DNA from: Alphaproteobacteria bacterium
GTDB taxonomy: Bacteria; Pseudomonadota; Alphaproteobacteria; UBA828
DNA: 10,216 nucleotides
Assembly (NCBI GenBank): GCA_030604165.1
Contig: JAUVWK010000072.1
Location: forward strand, 1-10,216
Direction: 5' to 3'
The translations under genes were made by a program, and so were the position numbers. This document shows positions 1 through 7,499 of the stretch, piece after piece (position 1 is the stretch's first letter; every line of letters starts with the position of its first letter). The notes under the pieces are model-generated. The model did no database searches. It was not told the DNA's origin and worked only from the letters and a program-made list of their open reading frames with translations.

Positions 1-1725
1 GAGTTGCTGCCCGATGCGCTGGGCGCCATGGCTTGGCCCAAAGCGATGCGCTGGGGCGCGCGCGGTCTGCGCTGGGTGCGGCCGTTGCATGCCATGGCGT
101 GTCTGCTCGATGGCCAGGCGGTGCCCATTCGTTTCGCCCATCTCACGGCTGGCGCGAGCACGCGCGGCCATCGTTTTCTGGCCCCGGACGCCTTCGAGGT
201 TCGCGACTTCGCCGATTATCGCGACAAGCTGCGAAACGCCAATGTCATGCTGGAGGCGGCGGAGCGCCAGCAGGTGATCCGCGCTGAAGCGGCACGGCTG
301 GCCGCGGCCGAAGGGTTGAGCGTCAAGCCGGACGAGGCGTTGATCGCCGAGAACGCCGGGCTGGTGGAATGGCCGGTGGTGCTGATGGGGCGGATCGACG
401 AGGCTTTTATGGCCGTGCCGGCGGAGGTTCTGACCTCGGCCATGCGGACGCACCAGAAATATTTCAGCTTGCTGGATCAGGACGGCAAATTCGCGCCACG
501 CTTCGTCATGGTGGCCAACATGGCGACCGCCGACAAGGGCGCGGCAATCGTCGCCGGCAACGAGCGCGTGCTGCGGGCGCGCCTCGCCGACGCCAAGTTT
601 TTCTGGGACCAAGACCGCAAGCAGACCCTGGCCAGCCGCGCGCCGAAGCTCAAGGAGATCGTCTTTCATGCCAAGCTGGGCACGCTCGACGACAAAATGG
701 ACCGGGTCCAGGCGCTCGCGGTGGCGCTGGCCGCGTTCGTCCCCGGCGCCGACAAGGACCGCGTGCGCTCCGCCGCACGGCTCTGCAAGGCCGATCTCAC
801 CACCGCGATGGTCGGCGAGTTTCCCGAGCTGCAAGGCGTCATGGGCCGTTACTACGCGCGCCATGACGGCGAGCACGCGGACGTCGCCGACGCCATCGCC
901 GAGCATTACGCGCCGCTCGGGCCAAACGACACTTGCCCGACCAAGCCGAACAGCGTTGCGTTGTCGCTGGCGGACAAGATCGATACCTTGTTTTGGTTTT
1001 TCGCGATCGACGAGAAACCGACCGGATCGAAAGACCCCTTCGCCTTGCGACGCGCGGCGCTGGGCATCATCCGCTTGGTGATCGAGAACGACGTTCGCCT
1101 GTCGCTATCGCTAATTTTCGATCTCGCGCGCAAGAATGGCACCGGCGATCTCGCCCGCTTCGCCGGGTTGGAGCGGACCCGCCGGACGCAAGAGGCGATC
1201 GACGGCTTGCTTGAATTCTTCGCCGATCGGCTCAAGGTGCATTTGCGCGAAAAAGGCGTGCGTCACGATCTGATCAGCGCCGTGTTCGCGCTCGGCGACG
1301 AGGACGATCTGGTGCGGCTTTTGGCGCGGGTGGACGCGCTCGCCAGGTTTCTCGGCGGCGACGACGGCGATCATTTGCTGACCGCCTACAAGCGGGCCGC
1401 CAATATCCTGCGCATCGAGGAGAAGAAGGATAACGCCCGCTATGCGGGCCTGTCGGAGACGAAATTGTTCGAGCAGGACGAGGAGCGCGCCTTGCACGCG
1501 CGTATCGCCGCGGTCACGGAGCAAGCCGCCAAGGCGATCGCGGCGGAAGCCTTCGAAGACGCCATGGCCGCGTTGGCGACGCTGCGGGGGCCCGTGGACG
1601 CCTTCTTCGACGAGGTTATGGTCAACAGCGAAGTTCCGGATCTGCGGCGCAATCGGCTTTTGCTATTGTCCGAAATCCGAGGCTCGCTGGACAAGGTCGC
1701 GGATTTCTCCAAGATCGAGGGCTGA
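1..1725 (+). CDS. glyS: Glycyl-tRNA synthetase beta subunit, 3' part (5' end outside window)
   Basis: The beta subunit of the alpha2-beta2 glycyl-tRNA synthetase charges tRNA-Gly in the cytoplasm; it supplies tRNA recognition while the alpha subunit (GlyQ) forms the adenylate. The frame is open from base 1 and ends with TGA at 1723-1725, giving 574 visible residues. From my memory of E. coli GlyS (about 690 residues) roughly 125-130 N-terminal residues lie outside the window, so the missing start is an edge effect and not a broken gene. Family landmarks are in order: PKAMRWGARG near the left end, LVEWPVVL (about 361-384), NERVLRARLADAKFFWDQDR (about 559-618), YYARHDGE in the HD-like body (about 850-873), GSKDPFALRRAALG (about 1024-1065), and the C-terminal anticodon-binding part with GPVDAFFDEVMVN (about 1588-1626). 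ppdK follows after 23 bases on the same strand; glyQ would be expected just upstream. Confidence 0.97.
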   Translation, partial: ELLPDALGAMAWPKAMRWGARGLRWVRPLHAMACLLDGQAVPIRFAHLTAGASTRGHRFLAPDAFEVRDFADYRDKLRNANVMLEAAERQQVIRAEAARLAAAEGLSVKPDEALIAENAGLVEWPVVLMGRIDEAFMAVPAEVLTSAMRTHQKYFSLLDQDGKFAPRFVMVANMATADKGAAIVAGNERVLRARLADAKFFWDQDRKQTLASRAPKLKEIVFHAKLGTLDDKMDRVQALAVALAAFVPGADKDRVRSAARLCKADLTTAMVGEFPELQGVMGRYYARHDGEHADVADAIAEHYAPLGPNDTCPTKPNSVALSLADKIDTLFWFFAIDEKPTGSKDPFALRRAALGIIRLVIENDVRLSLSLIFDLARKNGTGDLARFAGLERTRRTQEAIDGLLEFFADRLKVHLREKGVRHDLISAVFALGDEDDLVRLLARVDALARFLGGDDGDHLLTAYKRAANILRIEEKKDNARYAGLSETKLFEQDEERALHARIAAVTEQAAKAIAAEAFEDAMAALATLRGPVDAFFDEVMVNSEVPDLRRNRLLLLSEIRGSLDKVADFSKIEG

Positions 1726-1730
1726 TACCA

Positions 1731-1735
1731 AGGAG
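1731..1735 (+). promoter_or_regulatory. Ribosome binding site of ppdK
   Basis: AGGAG lies in the 23-base gap after the glyS stop and is the only Shine-Dalgarno-like run before the ATG at 1749. The spacing of 13 bases is longer than usual. No room for a separate promoter is seen in the gap, so ppdK is probably translated from a transcript that also carries glyS. Confidence 0.6.
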
Positions 1736-1748
1736 CGGCGGGTCCGTC

Positions 1749-4427
1749 ATGGTGCAATGGGTCTACAAGTTTGGCGACGGCGAGGTGCAAGGCACGGCCG
1801 CGATGCGCGACCTGTTGGGCGGCAAGGGCGCCAATCTGGCGGAAATGGCCAACCTGGGTCTCTCCGTACCGCCCGGCTTTACCATCACGACGGAGCTTTG
1901 CGCGGCTTATTACCAGCATGACCGGACCGTGCCGGACGCCTTGGTGACCCAAGTGGCTGCGGGCATGCGTCATATCGAGAGCGCGGTCGACGCCAAGTTC
2001 GGCGATGCCGCGCGCCCCCTCCTGGTCTCGGTACGCTCGGGTGCGCGCGCCTCCATGCCCGGCATGATGGACACCGTGCTTAACCTCGGTCTCAACGACA
2101 AAACCGTCGAGGGCCTGGCGCGCCAAAGCGGCGACCCCCGTTTTGCCTACGACAGCTACCGCCGCTTCATCCAGATGTACTGTGACGTCGTGCTCGGCGT
2201 CGAGCATCAGGCGTTCGAGGACCTGCTCGAATACCACAAGGAAGACCAGGGCTATCTGCTCGACACCGACATGGCAGCGGCGGATTGGCAAAGCCTGATC
2301 GAGGCCTACAAGCAGATGGTGCGTGCCCGCCTGGGCCAACCGTTCCCGCAAGCGGTGGAGGCGCAGCTTTGGGGTGCCGTCAAGGCGGTCTTCGATTCCT
2401 GGATGAACAACCGCGCCATCACCTACCGCAAGCTCCACGACATCCCCGAATCCTGGGGTACGGCGGTGAACGTTCAGGCCATGGTGTTCGGCAACATGGG
2501 CGAGGGTTGCGCCACGGGCGTGGCCTTCACGCGCAATCCCTCGACCGGGGTCAACGAGGTCTATGGCGAATTTCTGTTCAACGCGCAAGGCGAGGACGTG
2601 GTTGCCGGCATCCGCACGCCGCATGCCCTGACCGAGGCCGCCCGCGCGGCGAATGGCTCGACACTGCCCTCCATGGAAGCCGCCATGCCGAAGCTGTTCG
2701 GCGAGCTCACCGACATCTTCGCGCGGCTCGAAGGTCACTACCGCGACATGCAGGACATCGAGTTCACGGTGCAGCAAGGCAAGCTTTGGATGCTGCAAAC
2801 CCGTGGCGGCAAGCGCACCGCCAAGGCGGCGCTCAAGATCGCCGTGGATATGGTCGCCGAGGGTCTGATCGACGAGCCGGAGGCGCTGCGGCGCGTCGAC
2901 GCGAACGCGCTGGAGCAGCTTTTGCATCCGGCGCTCGACCCGGCTGCGCCGCGCGAGGTCATCGCGCGCGGCTTACCCGCTTCCCCCGGCGCGGCGGCCG
3001 GCAAGGTCGTGTTTCACGCCGACGAGGCCGAGGACCTGGCGGCCAAGGGCGAGGCGGTCATCCTGGTGCGCACCGAGACCAGCCCGGAAGACATCCACGG
3101 CATGCACGCGGCGCGGGGCATCCTCACCAGCCGGGGTGGCATGACCAGCCACGCCGCCGTGGTCGCCCGCGGCATGGGGCGGCCCTGCATCACCGGCGCG
3201 AGCGAGCTGCGCATCGACGAGGGCAAGGCCTGCTTCACGGTGGGCGGCGTCACGATCAAGCAGGGCGAGCGCCTCACCATCGACGGCTCGCGCGGCGAGA
3301 TTATCAGGGGCGATGTGCCGACGATCGAGCCGGAATTGTCGGATGAGTTCGGAACGCTCATGGCGTGGGCCGACAAGATCCGCAGGCTGCGGGTGCGCGC
3401 CAACGCGGAGACGCCGGCGGACGCGTCGACGGCACGGAATTTCGGCGCGGAGGGCATCGGGTTGTGCCGCACGGAGCACATGTTTTTCGAACCCGACCGG
3501 ATCGTCGCGGTGCGCGAGATGATCTTGGCGGACGACACCATCGGGCGCCGCGCCGCGCTGGCCAAGCTGCTGCCCATGCAACGGAACGATTTCGTCGAGC
3601 TGTTCCGCATCATGGCCGGATTGCCGGTGACCATCCGTCTGCTCGACCCGCCGCTGCACGAGTTCTTGCCCCATGCCGACGCCGAGATCGCCGAGGTGGC
3701 GCAAGCCTCCGGCGCGAGCTTCGAAAAGCTGCGCAGCCGCGTCGCGCAATTGCACGAGAACAATCCGATGCTGGGTCATCGCGGCTGCCGGCTCGGGATC
3801 TCCTATCCCGAGATCTACGAAATGCAGGCCCGCGCCATTTTCGAGGCGGCCGCCGCGGTGGGCGCCGAGCGGGACGAGACGGTGGTGGCGGAGATCATGG
3901 TTCCGCTGGCCGCGACCCGGCGCGAGCTCGATATCCTCAAGGCCTTGATTGACCGCGTGGCCGACGAGGTGGCGGGCGAGAGCGGCGCCGAGCTGCGCTA
4001 TCTCGTGGGCACCATGATCGAGTTGCCCCGCGCCGCCTTGCGTGCCCGCGACATCGCCGGGGTGGCCGAGTTTTTCAGCTTTGGCACCAATGACCTGACC
4101 CAGACCACGTTCGGAATCTCGCGCGATGACGCGGCGAGCTTCCTCGACACCTACGAACGCCAGGGCATCCTGCCGCACAATCCGTTCGCCAGCCTCGATA
4201 TCGACGGCGTGGGCGAGCTTATCGAGCTCGCCTGCGAGCGCGGGCGCGCGGGCCGCGCCGATCTCAAGCTCGGCATCTGCGGCGAGCATGGCGGCGACCC
4301 GGCCTCGATCCGCTTTTTCGAGGCCTGCGGCTTGGATTACATCTCGTGTTCGCCCTACCGGGTGCCCATCGCCCGCCTGGCCGCGGCCCAGGCGCGGCTC
4401 GACAGCGGTGGCGGCGACCTCGACTAG
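1749..4427 (+). CDS. ppdK: Pyruvate, phosphate dikinase
   Basis: This enzyme reversibly converts pyruvate, ATP and phosphate to phosphoenolpyruvate, AMP and pyrophosphate in the cytoplasm, linking glycolysis and gluconeogenesis. The 892 residues match the usual family length. The N-terminal ATP-grasp part shows GGKGANLAEMANLGLSVPPG and SVRSGARASMPGMMDT (Arg96). The swivelling phosphohistidine domain has GGMTSHAAVVARGMG with the phosphocarrier His468. The C-terminal barrel has RLLDPPLHEF, NPMLGHRGCRLG, EIMVPL, FSFGTNDLTQTTFG and LGICGEHGGDP with the acid/base Cys844. The carboxylate-side NDLTQ and CGEHGGDP signatures with this domain order favour PPDK over PEP synthase. Thr466, two residues before the catalytic His, corresponds to the Thr that DUF299-type regulatory proteins phosphorylate in relatives; no such regulator gene is in the window. 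The start ATG at 1749 follows an AGGAG; a GTG directly after it is a possible alternative. The gene runs convergently into the ygfZ-like gene with 23 bases between stops. Confidence 0.98.
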   Translation: MVQWVYKFGDGEVQGTAAMRDLLGGKGANLAEMANLGLSVPPGFTITTELCAAYYQHDRTVPDALVTQVAAGMRHIESAVDAKFGDAARPLLVSVRSGARASMPGMMDTVLNLGLNDKTVEGLARQSGDPRFAYDSYRRFIQMYCDVVLGVEHQAFEDLLEYHKEDQGYLLDTDMAAADWQSLIEAYKQMVRARLGQPFPQAVEAQLWGAVKAVFDSWMNNRAITYRKLHDIPESWGTAVNVQAMVFGNMGEGCATGVAFTRNPSTGVNEVYGEFLFNAQGEDVVAGIRTPHALTEAARAANGSTLPSMEAAMPKLFGELTDIFARLEGHYRDMQDIEFTVQQGKLWMLQTRGGKRTAKAALKIAVDMVAEGLIDEPEALRRVDANALEQLLHPALDPAAPREVIARGLPASPGAAAGKVVFHADEAEDLAAKGEAVILVRTETSPEDIHGMHAARGILTSRGGMTSHAAVVARGMGRPCITGASELRIDEGKACFTVGGVTIKQGERLTIDGSRGEIIRGDVPTIEPELSDEFGTLMAWADKIRRLRVRANAETPADASTARNFGAEGIGLCRTEHMFFEPDRIVAVREMILADDTIGRRAALAKLLPMQRNDFVELFRIMAGLPVTIRLLDPPLHEFLPHADAEIAEVAQASGASFEKLRSRVAQLHENNPMLGHRGCRLGISYPEIYEMQARAIFEAAAAVGAERDETVVAEIMVPLAATRRELDILKALIDRVADEVAGESGAELRYLVGTMIELPRAALRARDIAGVAEFFSFGTNDLTQTTFGISRDDAASFLDTYERQGILPHNPFASLDIDGVGELIELACERGRAGRADLKLGICGEHGGDPASIRFFEACGLDYISCSPYRVPIARLAAAQARLDSGGGDLD

Positions 4428-4450
4428 CCAGCGCTCAAACTGAATTGGCT

Positions 4451-5368
4451 TTAGGAACCGCCCCGTTGCAGCGGCGTAATACGCGCCGCGCCGGCCACCA
4501 GCGGCGCGCGCGCCTTGGCGGCCTCTTCGATCCGTTCGAGACGAAGCAGCGCCAAGCCCGCGCCATCCAGGCCCGAGCGCATCTCGCCCGCCTGCTTTTC
4601 GCCCAGCATGATCGGCGTTCCGGGTGCCGGCAAGGGGCCCTCGACCGCGACGGGGGTCAGTCTCTTGCGGATCAAGCCGCGGTATTTGGTGCGCGCCGTC
4701 AGCTCCTGACCGACATAACAGCCCTTGTCGAAATCCACCCCGTGCAGCGCCTCGAAATCGTTTTCCAGCAGGGTCGCTTGCCCGACCGCCATGTCGCGGC
4801 TGCCGTCCGGCACGCCCAGCGAGAGCCGCAGCCGCTCGTATTCGGCCGCCGTGCCGAGTGCGAAGCCGCGCTCTTCGAGGGCCGCCAACCCGGCCTCGCG
4901 CGGCAGGATGGCGCGCGCGCCCAGGCCGGCGCGGCGCGGGTCGATCATCACGATGCCGCCCAAAAGCGGCGCCGCGGCGCCGAGCCGGTCCGGCAAGTCG
5001 AGGGCACGTGCCACGCCGTCGCCGCCCCCGCTGCCGCCGCCGTCGCCGAACAGCGCCACCACGCGGTAGTCCTCGGTGGCGTCCGCCAGCTCCACTTGCG
5101 CGCGCAGTTTGTAGGCGAGCAGCCTTTGACCGAGATCCATGAGGCGCTCGGCCTCGCAGTCCACCAAGTAGGCGTTGCCGAGCGTGGCGACGATGAAATC
5201 GTGCAGGAACTTGCCCTGAGGCGTGAGCAAGGCCGCGTAGACCGCGCGCTGGGCGTCGATCTTGTCCATGTCGTTGGAGACGATGCCTTGCAAAAAGGCG
5301 CGCGCGTCGCTGCCGCCGACGGTCAAAACGCCCCGCGCCTCGAGCGGCACATATCTGAGCCGAACCAT
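4451..5368 (-). CDS. ygfZ: YgfZ/Caf17-type folate-binding protein
   Basis: Members of this GcvT-like family bind tetrahydrofolate and help maintain certain Fe-S enzymes such as MiaB; the mitochondrial relatives are Caf17/IBA57. The 305-residue product starts with a typical N-terminus (VLTVGGSDARAFLQGIVSND, residues about 14-33) and carries the diagnostic KGCYVGQE at residues 215-222, with Cys217 as the conserved reactive cysteine, followed by RTKYRG. A glycine-rich stretch, GDGGGSGGGDG at residues 108-118, looks like a flexible loop between subdomains. No signal peptide or membrane segment is seen, so it should be cytoplasmic. The ATG at 5368 is backed by an AGGGGAAGG on the minus strand just upstream. 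It stands alone, convergent with ppdK and divergent from the glycosyltransferase operon. The gene symbol is by family; E. coli ygfZ is not necessarily its exact functional equivalent. Confidence 0.93.
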   Translation of the reverse strand: MVRLRYVPLEARGVLTVGGSDARAFLQGIVSNDMDKIDAQRAVYAALLTPQGKFLHDFIVATLGNAYLVDCEAERLMDLGQRLLAYKLRAQVELADATEDYRVVALFGDGGGSGGGDGVARALDLPDRLGAAAPLLGGIVMIDPRRAGLGARAILPREAGLAALEERGFALGTAAEYERLRLSLGVPDGSRDMAVGQATLLENDFEALHGVDFDKGCYVGQELTARTKYRGLIRKRLTPVAVEGPLPAPGTPIMLGEKQAGEMRSGLDGAGLALLRLERIEEAAKARAPLVAGAARITPLQRGGS

Positions 5369-5370
5369 GC

Positions 5371-5379
5371 CCTTCCCCT
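5371..5379 (-). promoter_or_regulatory. Ribosome binding site of the ygfZ-like gene
   Basis: Read on the minus strand this is AGGGGAAGG, ending 2 bases before the ATG at 5368. The AGGGG part sits 6 bases before the start, which is good spacing and supports this start codon. Confidence 0.65.
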
Positions 5380-5443
5380 CGGGTTGATCGCCTTCCAGGG
5401 CCGCTTCACCTCACCCTGTTCTATGAGTAGGGGCTGCGCGCCG

Positions 5444-5454
5444 CCTTGGCAAGG
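5444..5454. repeat. Near-palindrome, copy 1 (possible operator half of a tandem pair)
   Basis: CCTTGGCAAGG is a perfect dyad around one central base. Its core CTTGGCAAGG recurs at 5475-5484, exactly 30 bases downstream, about three helical turns. The pair lies in the divergent gap between the ygfZ-like gene and the glycosyltransferase operon. A protein-binding role is inferred from symmetry and spacing only. Confidence 0.4.
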
Positions 5455-5474
5455 GCACGCCGCGCGGTGGGGCG

Positions 5475-5484
5475 CTTGGCAAGG
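5475..5484. repeat. Near-palindrome, copy 2, overlapping the -35 box
   Basis: This is a second exact copy of CTTGGCAAGG. It contains the TTGGCA that serves as the -35 box of the proposed promoter at 5476-5504, so a protein bound here would be placed to compete with RNA polymerase. The flanks differ from copy 1, which shows that the matching block is only about 10 bases long. Confidence 0.4.
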
Positions 5485-5504
5485 CGTGTCCGGGACGATA
5501 TAAG
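5476..5504 (+). promoter_or_regulatory. Sigma70-like promoter of the glycosyltransferase operon
   Basis: TTGGCA (5476-5481) and TATAAG (5499-5504) each differ from consensus at one base and are separated by the optimal 17 bases. In a GC-rich genome this is a notable match. A start about 7 bases after the -10 box falls at 5511-5512, that is on or next to the ATG of the first glycosyltransferase, predicting a leaderless or nearly leaderless mRNA. The AAGG at 5502-5505 resembles a ribosome binding site, but it would not be in a transcript made from this promoter; a longer transcript from further upstream could use it. Confidence 0.5.
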
Positions 5505-5511
5505 GCCCAAC

Positions 5512-6540
5512 ATGCTGGTAACACTTGTCGACGACTCCATTCCGTTCAACGGGATGACGCCGCCCTACCAGGCGCTGGGCGGCCCGGAGAAGGCCTTCGC
5601 CAGCCTGCCTAGCGCGTTGGCGCGCCAGGGCCATGTCGTGCGCGCGATTACACGCTCGCCGCACAGCATGGGTTTCGAGGACGTGAGCTGGATCCATTGG
5701 GAGGGCCGCAAACCGCCCATCACCGAGGTCTTGATCGCCTTTCGCAAGCCCTCGCTGCTGGAGTATACGCGAGCCACCAGTGCCCGGATTCTCTGGGTCA
5801 CCCGGCAAGCCGGTTATCTCGACCGGCCGGCGACGCAAAGCATGTTGGAGCGCACCGAGGCTCGGCTGGTGTTTCTCGGGGCCAAGCATGGCGAAGCCTA
5901 CGAGGGCAGCGGCGAATCCTACCGGCGCAACATCGCACCGGGGGTGCGCGACGAATACCGCGACGCGGAAGACATGAAGCCGGCCAACGCGCCGATCGCG
6001 GTGGTGACGACCCATCCCAAACAAGGTCTCGACTGGCTGCTTGGGCTTTGGACCGAGCGCGTCCGGCCCCAGGTTCCCGACGCCGAGCTGCACGTCTATT
6101 CCGCCGTGCTCAAGAAGGCCGAGGCGGGTGAGACGGTGTCGGACGAGATCAAGCCCCTCTACGGCAAGGCCCTGGCCGCCGCCGGCAAGGGGGTTCTGCT
6201 GATGGCGCCGGGCGGCGACCACGACATGGTGCGCGCCTATCGCCGCTCGCGCGTTCACCTCTATCCGGGTTCGGAAAACGAAATGTACTGCTCCACGCTC
6301 GCTGAATCCCAGGCCGTCGGCGTGCCGGCGGTGGCGCGCCCGATGGGCGCCGTCAAGGAACGCATCATCGCCGATCAATCGGGCTTTCTGGCCGAGGACG
6401 ACGACACCTTCGTGGAAAACACGATTCGGATGCTGAGCGACGACGAAGCCTTCAAGAAGGCCAGCGAGGTCGCGCGCCGGCACGGCCGGGCGCGCAGCTG
6501 GGACACGGCGGCGAGAGAATTCGAAACCCTGTTTCGATGA
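5512..6540 (+). CDS. GT-B glycosyltransferase, GT4-like (first gene of glycan operon)
   Basis: This is a 342-residue retaining-type glycosyltransferase of the GT-B fold that probably adds a sugar from a nucleotide donor to a surface-glycan precursor on the cytoplasmic side of the membrane. The N-terminal acceptor domain has the loop GMTPPYQALGGPEKAFASL (residues 14-32, with GGPE at 23-26), like the GGxE loop of GT4 enzymes. NIAPGVRDEYRD in the middle resembles the 'PNGVD' hinge. The C-terminal donor domain has LYPGSENEMYCSTLAESQ with the E-x7-E pair Glu257/Glu265, then GVPAVARPMGAVKERI. I chose the ATG at 5512: upstream in-frame codons give an Arg-rich stretch that is not GT-like, and promoter elements occupy that DNA. 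The stop overlaps the next start by ATGA. Donor and acceptor cannot be read from the sequence; overall divergence from well-known GT4 members seems high. Confidence 0.87.
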   Translation: MLVTLVDDSIPFNGMTPPYQALGGPEKAFASLPSALARQGHVVRAITRSPHSMGFEDVSWIHWEGRKPPITEVLIAFRKPSLLEYTRATSARILWVTRQAGYLDRPATQSMLERTEARLVFLGAKHGEAYEGSGESYRRNIAPGVRDEYRDAEDMKPANAPIAVVTTHPKQGLDWLLGLWTERVRPQVPDAELHVYSAVLKKAEAGETVSDEIKPLYGKALAAAGKGVLLMAPGGDHDMVRAYRRSRVHLYPGSENEMYCSTLAESQAVGVPAVARPMGAVKERIIADQSGFLAEDDDTFVENTIRMLSDDEAFKKASEVARRHGRARSWDTAAREFETLFR

Positions 6541-7499
6541 AGATCCTCTTCGTCACGTCGACACGTGTCGGCGATGCAGTGCTTTCAACCGGTCTCCTCT
6601 CTCATCTGATCGAACGACATCCGGACGCGCGCATCACGGTGGCCTGCGGACCGGCGGCGGCGGCGCTGTTCGCCGCCACGCCACGGATCGAACGCCGCGT
6701 GATTCTGGTGAAGCGGCCCTACGGGCTGCATTGGTTGGGCTTGTGGCGGGTGGCGGCCACTTGCCTGTGGGACTTGATCGTCGATCTGCGCGCCTCGGCG
6801 TTGTCTTATCTGGTGCCATGCCGCGCCCGACTGGTACTCAAGCCCGATGCTCGGCCGGTGCACCGGGTGCGCGCCTTGGCCGCGCTTGCGGGCCTCGACG
6901 AGGTGCCGGCGCCGCGCCTGTGGATCGCGCCGGCGCACGACGCGGCCGCTGCTCGGCTGGTGCCCGACGCGGCGCCGTATCTGGCGCTCGGCCCGACCGC
7001 CGGCTGGCGCGGCAAGCAGTGGCGGGTCGAGCGCTTCACCGAGCTGAGCGCGCGCCTGACCGCGCCCGACGGCATTTTGCCCGAGGCTCGCGTCGTCGTG
7101 CTCGGCGCGGCCTCCGAGCGGGCCGACGCGGCGCCGCTGATCGACGCCCTCCCGGCCGCGCGCCGCCTCGATCTGATGGGCAAGATCGACTTGCTCACCG
7201 CCTATGCGGTGCTCAAGCGCTGCCGCTTGTTCGTCGGCAACGATTCGGGCTTGATGCACATCGCGGCGGCGGCCGGCATTCCGACCCTCGGTTTGTTCGG
7301 GCCGAGCCGGGACGAGCACTATGCCCCGTGGGGCGAGGCCACGGCGGTGGTGCGCACCGCGCTCGCCTACGATGAACTGGTCGGACGCGCGGGCTACGAT
7401 CATCGGACCACGGACACGCTGATGGATAGCCTGACAGTGGATATGGCGGCGGCCGGCGCGGCCCAATTGTGGGCCCGCGCGGTGGGAGCGGCGGCATGA
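6537..7499 (+). CDS. GT9 family glycosyltransferase (ADP-heptose:LPS heptosyltransferase-like)
   Basis: GT9 enzymes of the WaaC/WaaF/WaaQ type transfer heptose from ADP-heptose to the lipopolysaccharide inner core at the inner membrane. The 320-residue product opens with MKILFVTSTRVGDAVLSTGL; Asp13 sits where WaaC has its catalytic Asp. GPTAGWRGKQWRVERF (residues 152-167) includes Lys160, matching the donor phosphate-binding lysine region. FVGNDSGLMHIAAAAGIPTL (232-251) and LFGPSRDEHYAPWG form the nucleotide-sugar site, with GNDSGLMH at 234-241 the family signature. The start overlaps the previous stop in ATGA, and no clear Shine-Dalgarno is visible, so translational coupling is likely. Which heptosyltransferase it is, or whether it uses another sugar, is open; GT9 also contains enzymes outside core heptose transfer. 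Confidence 0.92.
   Translation: MKILFVTSTRVGDAVLSTGLLSHLIERHPDARITVACGPAAAALFAATPRIERRVILVKRPYGLHWLGLWRVAATCLWDLIVDLRASALSYLVPCRARLVLKPDARPVHRVRALAALAGLDEVPAPRLWIAPAHDAAAARLVPDAAPYLALGPTAGWRGKQWRVERFTELSARLTAPDGILPEARVVVLGAASERADAAPLIDALPAARRLDLMGKIDLLTAYAVLKRCRLFVGNDSGLMHIAAAAGIPTLGLFGPSRDEHYAPWGEATAVVRTALAYDELVGRAGYDHRTTDTLMDSLTVDMAAAGAAQLWARAVGAAA
7484..7488 (+). promoter_or_regulatory. Ribosome binding site that fixes the GT2 start at 7496
   Basis: GGGAG lies 7 bases before the ATG at 7496, inside the end of the GT9 gene. It favours this start over an in-frame ATG at 7469 that would add nine residues (glycine-rich, not GT-like) and lengthen the overlap. Confidence 0.6.

Noticed and set aside
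1440..4289. Two long minus-strand frames (1440-2927 and 2973-4289) opposite glyS and ppdK.
   Set aside because: Both are low-information shadows of the strongly conserved plus-strand genes and show no motif, ribosome binding site or operon context.
4426..4450. A possible bidirectional terminator hairpin, AGCCA then 15 bases then TGGCT, between the convergent stops of ppdK and the ygfZ-like gene.
   Set aside because: The stem is only 5 base pairs (6 with a G-T pair), the loop is long and no T-run follows on either strand. Its position is right for a terminator, but the structure is too weak to call.
5369..5443. A promoter for the ygfZ-like gene on the minus strand of the divergent gap.
   Set aside because: Minus-strand TTGCCA within the repeat could be a -35 box, but no acceptable -10 hexamer stands 16-18 bases downstream; the nearest AT-rich stretch is wrongly spaced.
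4346..5503. A 385-codon plus-strand frame across the ygfZ-like gene.
   Set aside because: It is the antisense shadow of a gene with the KGCYVGQE signature, overlaps the end of ppdK and crosses the divergent promoter region.
5446..5511. An upstream TTG start that would add 22 residues to the first glycosyltransferase.
   Set aside because: The extra residues are Arg/Ala-rich and unlike a GT N-terminus, and the DNA carries the promoter and repeat elements; ATG at 5512 gives a typical beta-strand start.
5323..6483. A 386-codon minus-strand frame opposite the first glycosyltransferase.
   Set aside because: It has no recognisable domain and would overlap the ygfZ-like start and the divergent gap; the plus-strand frame has the GT motifs.
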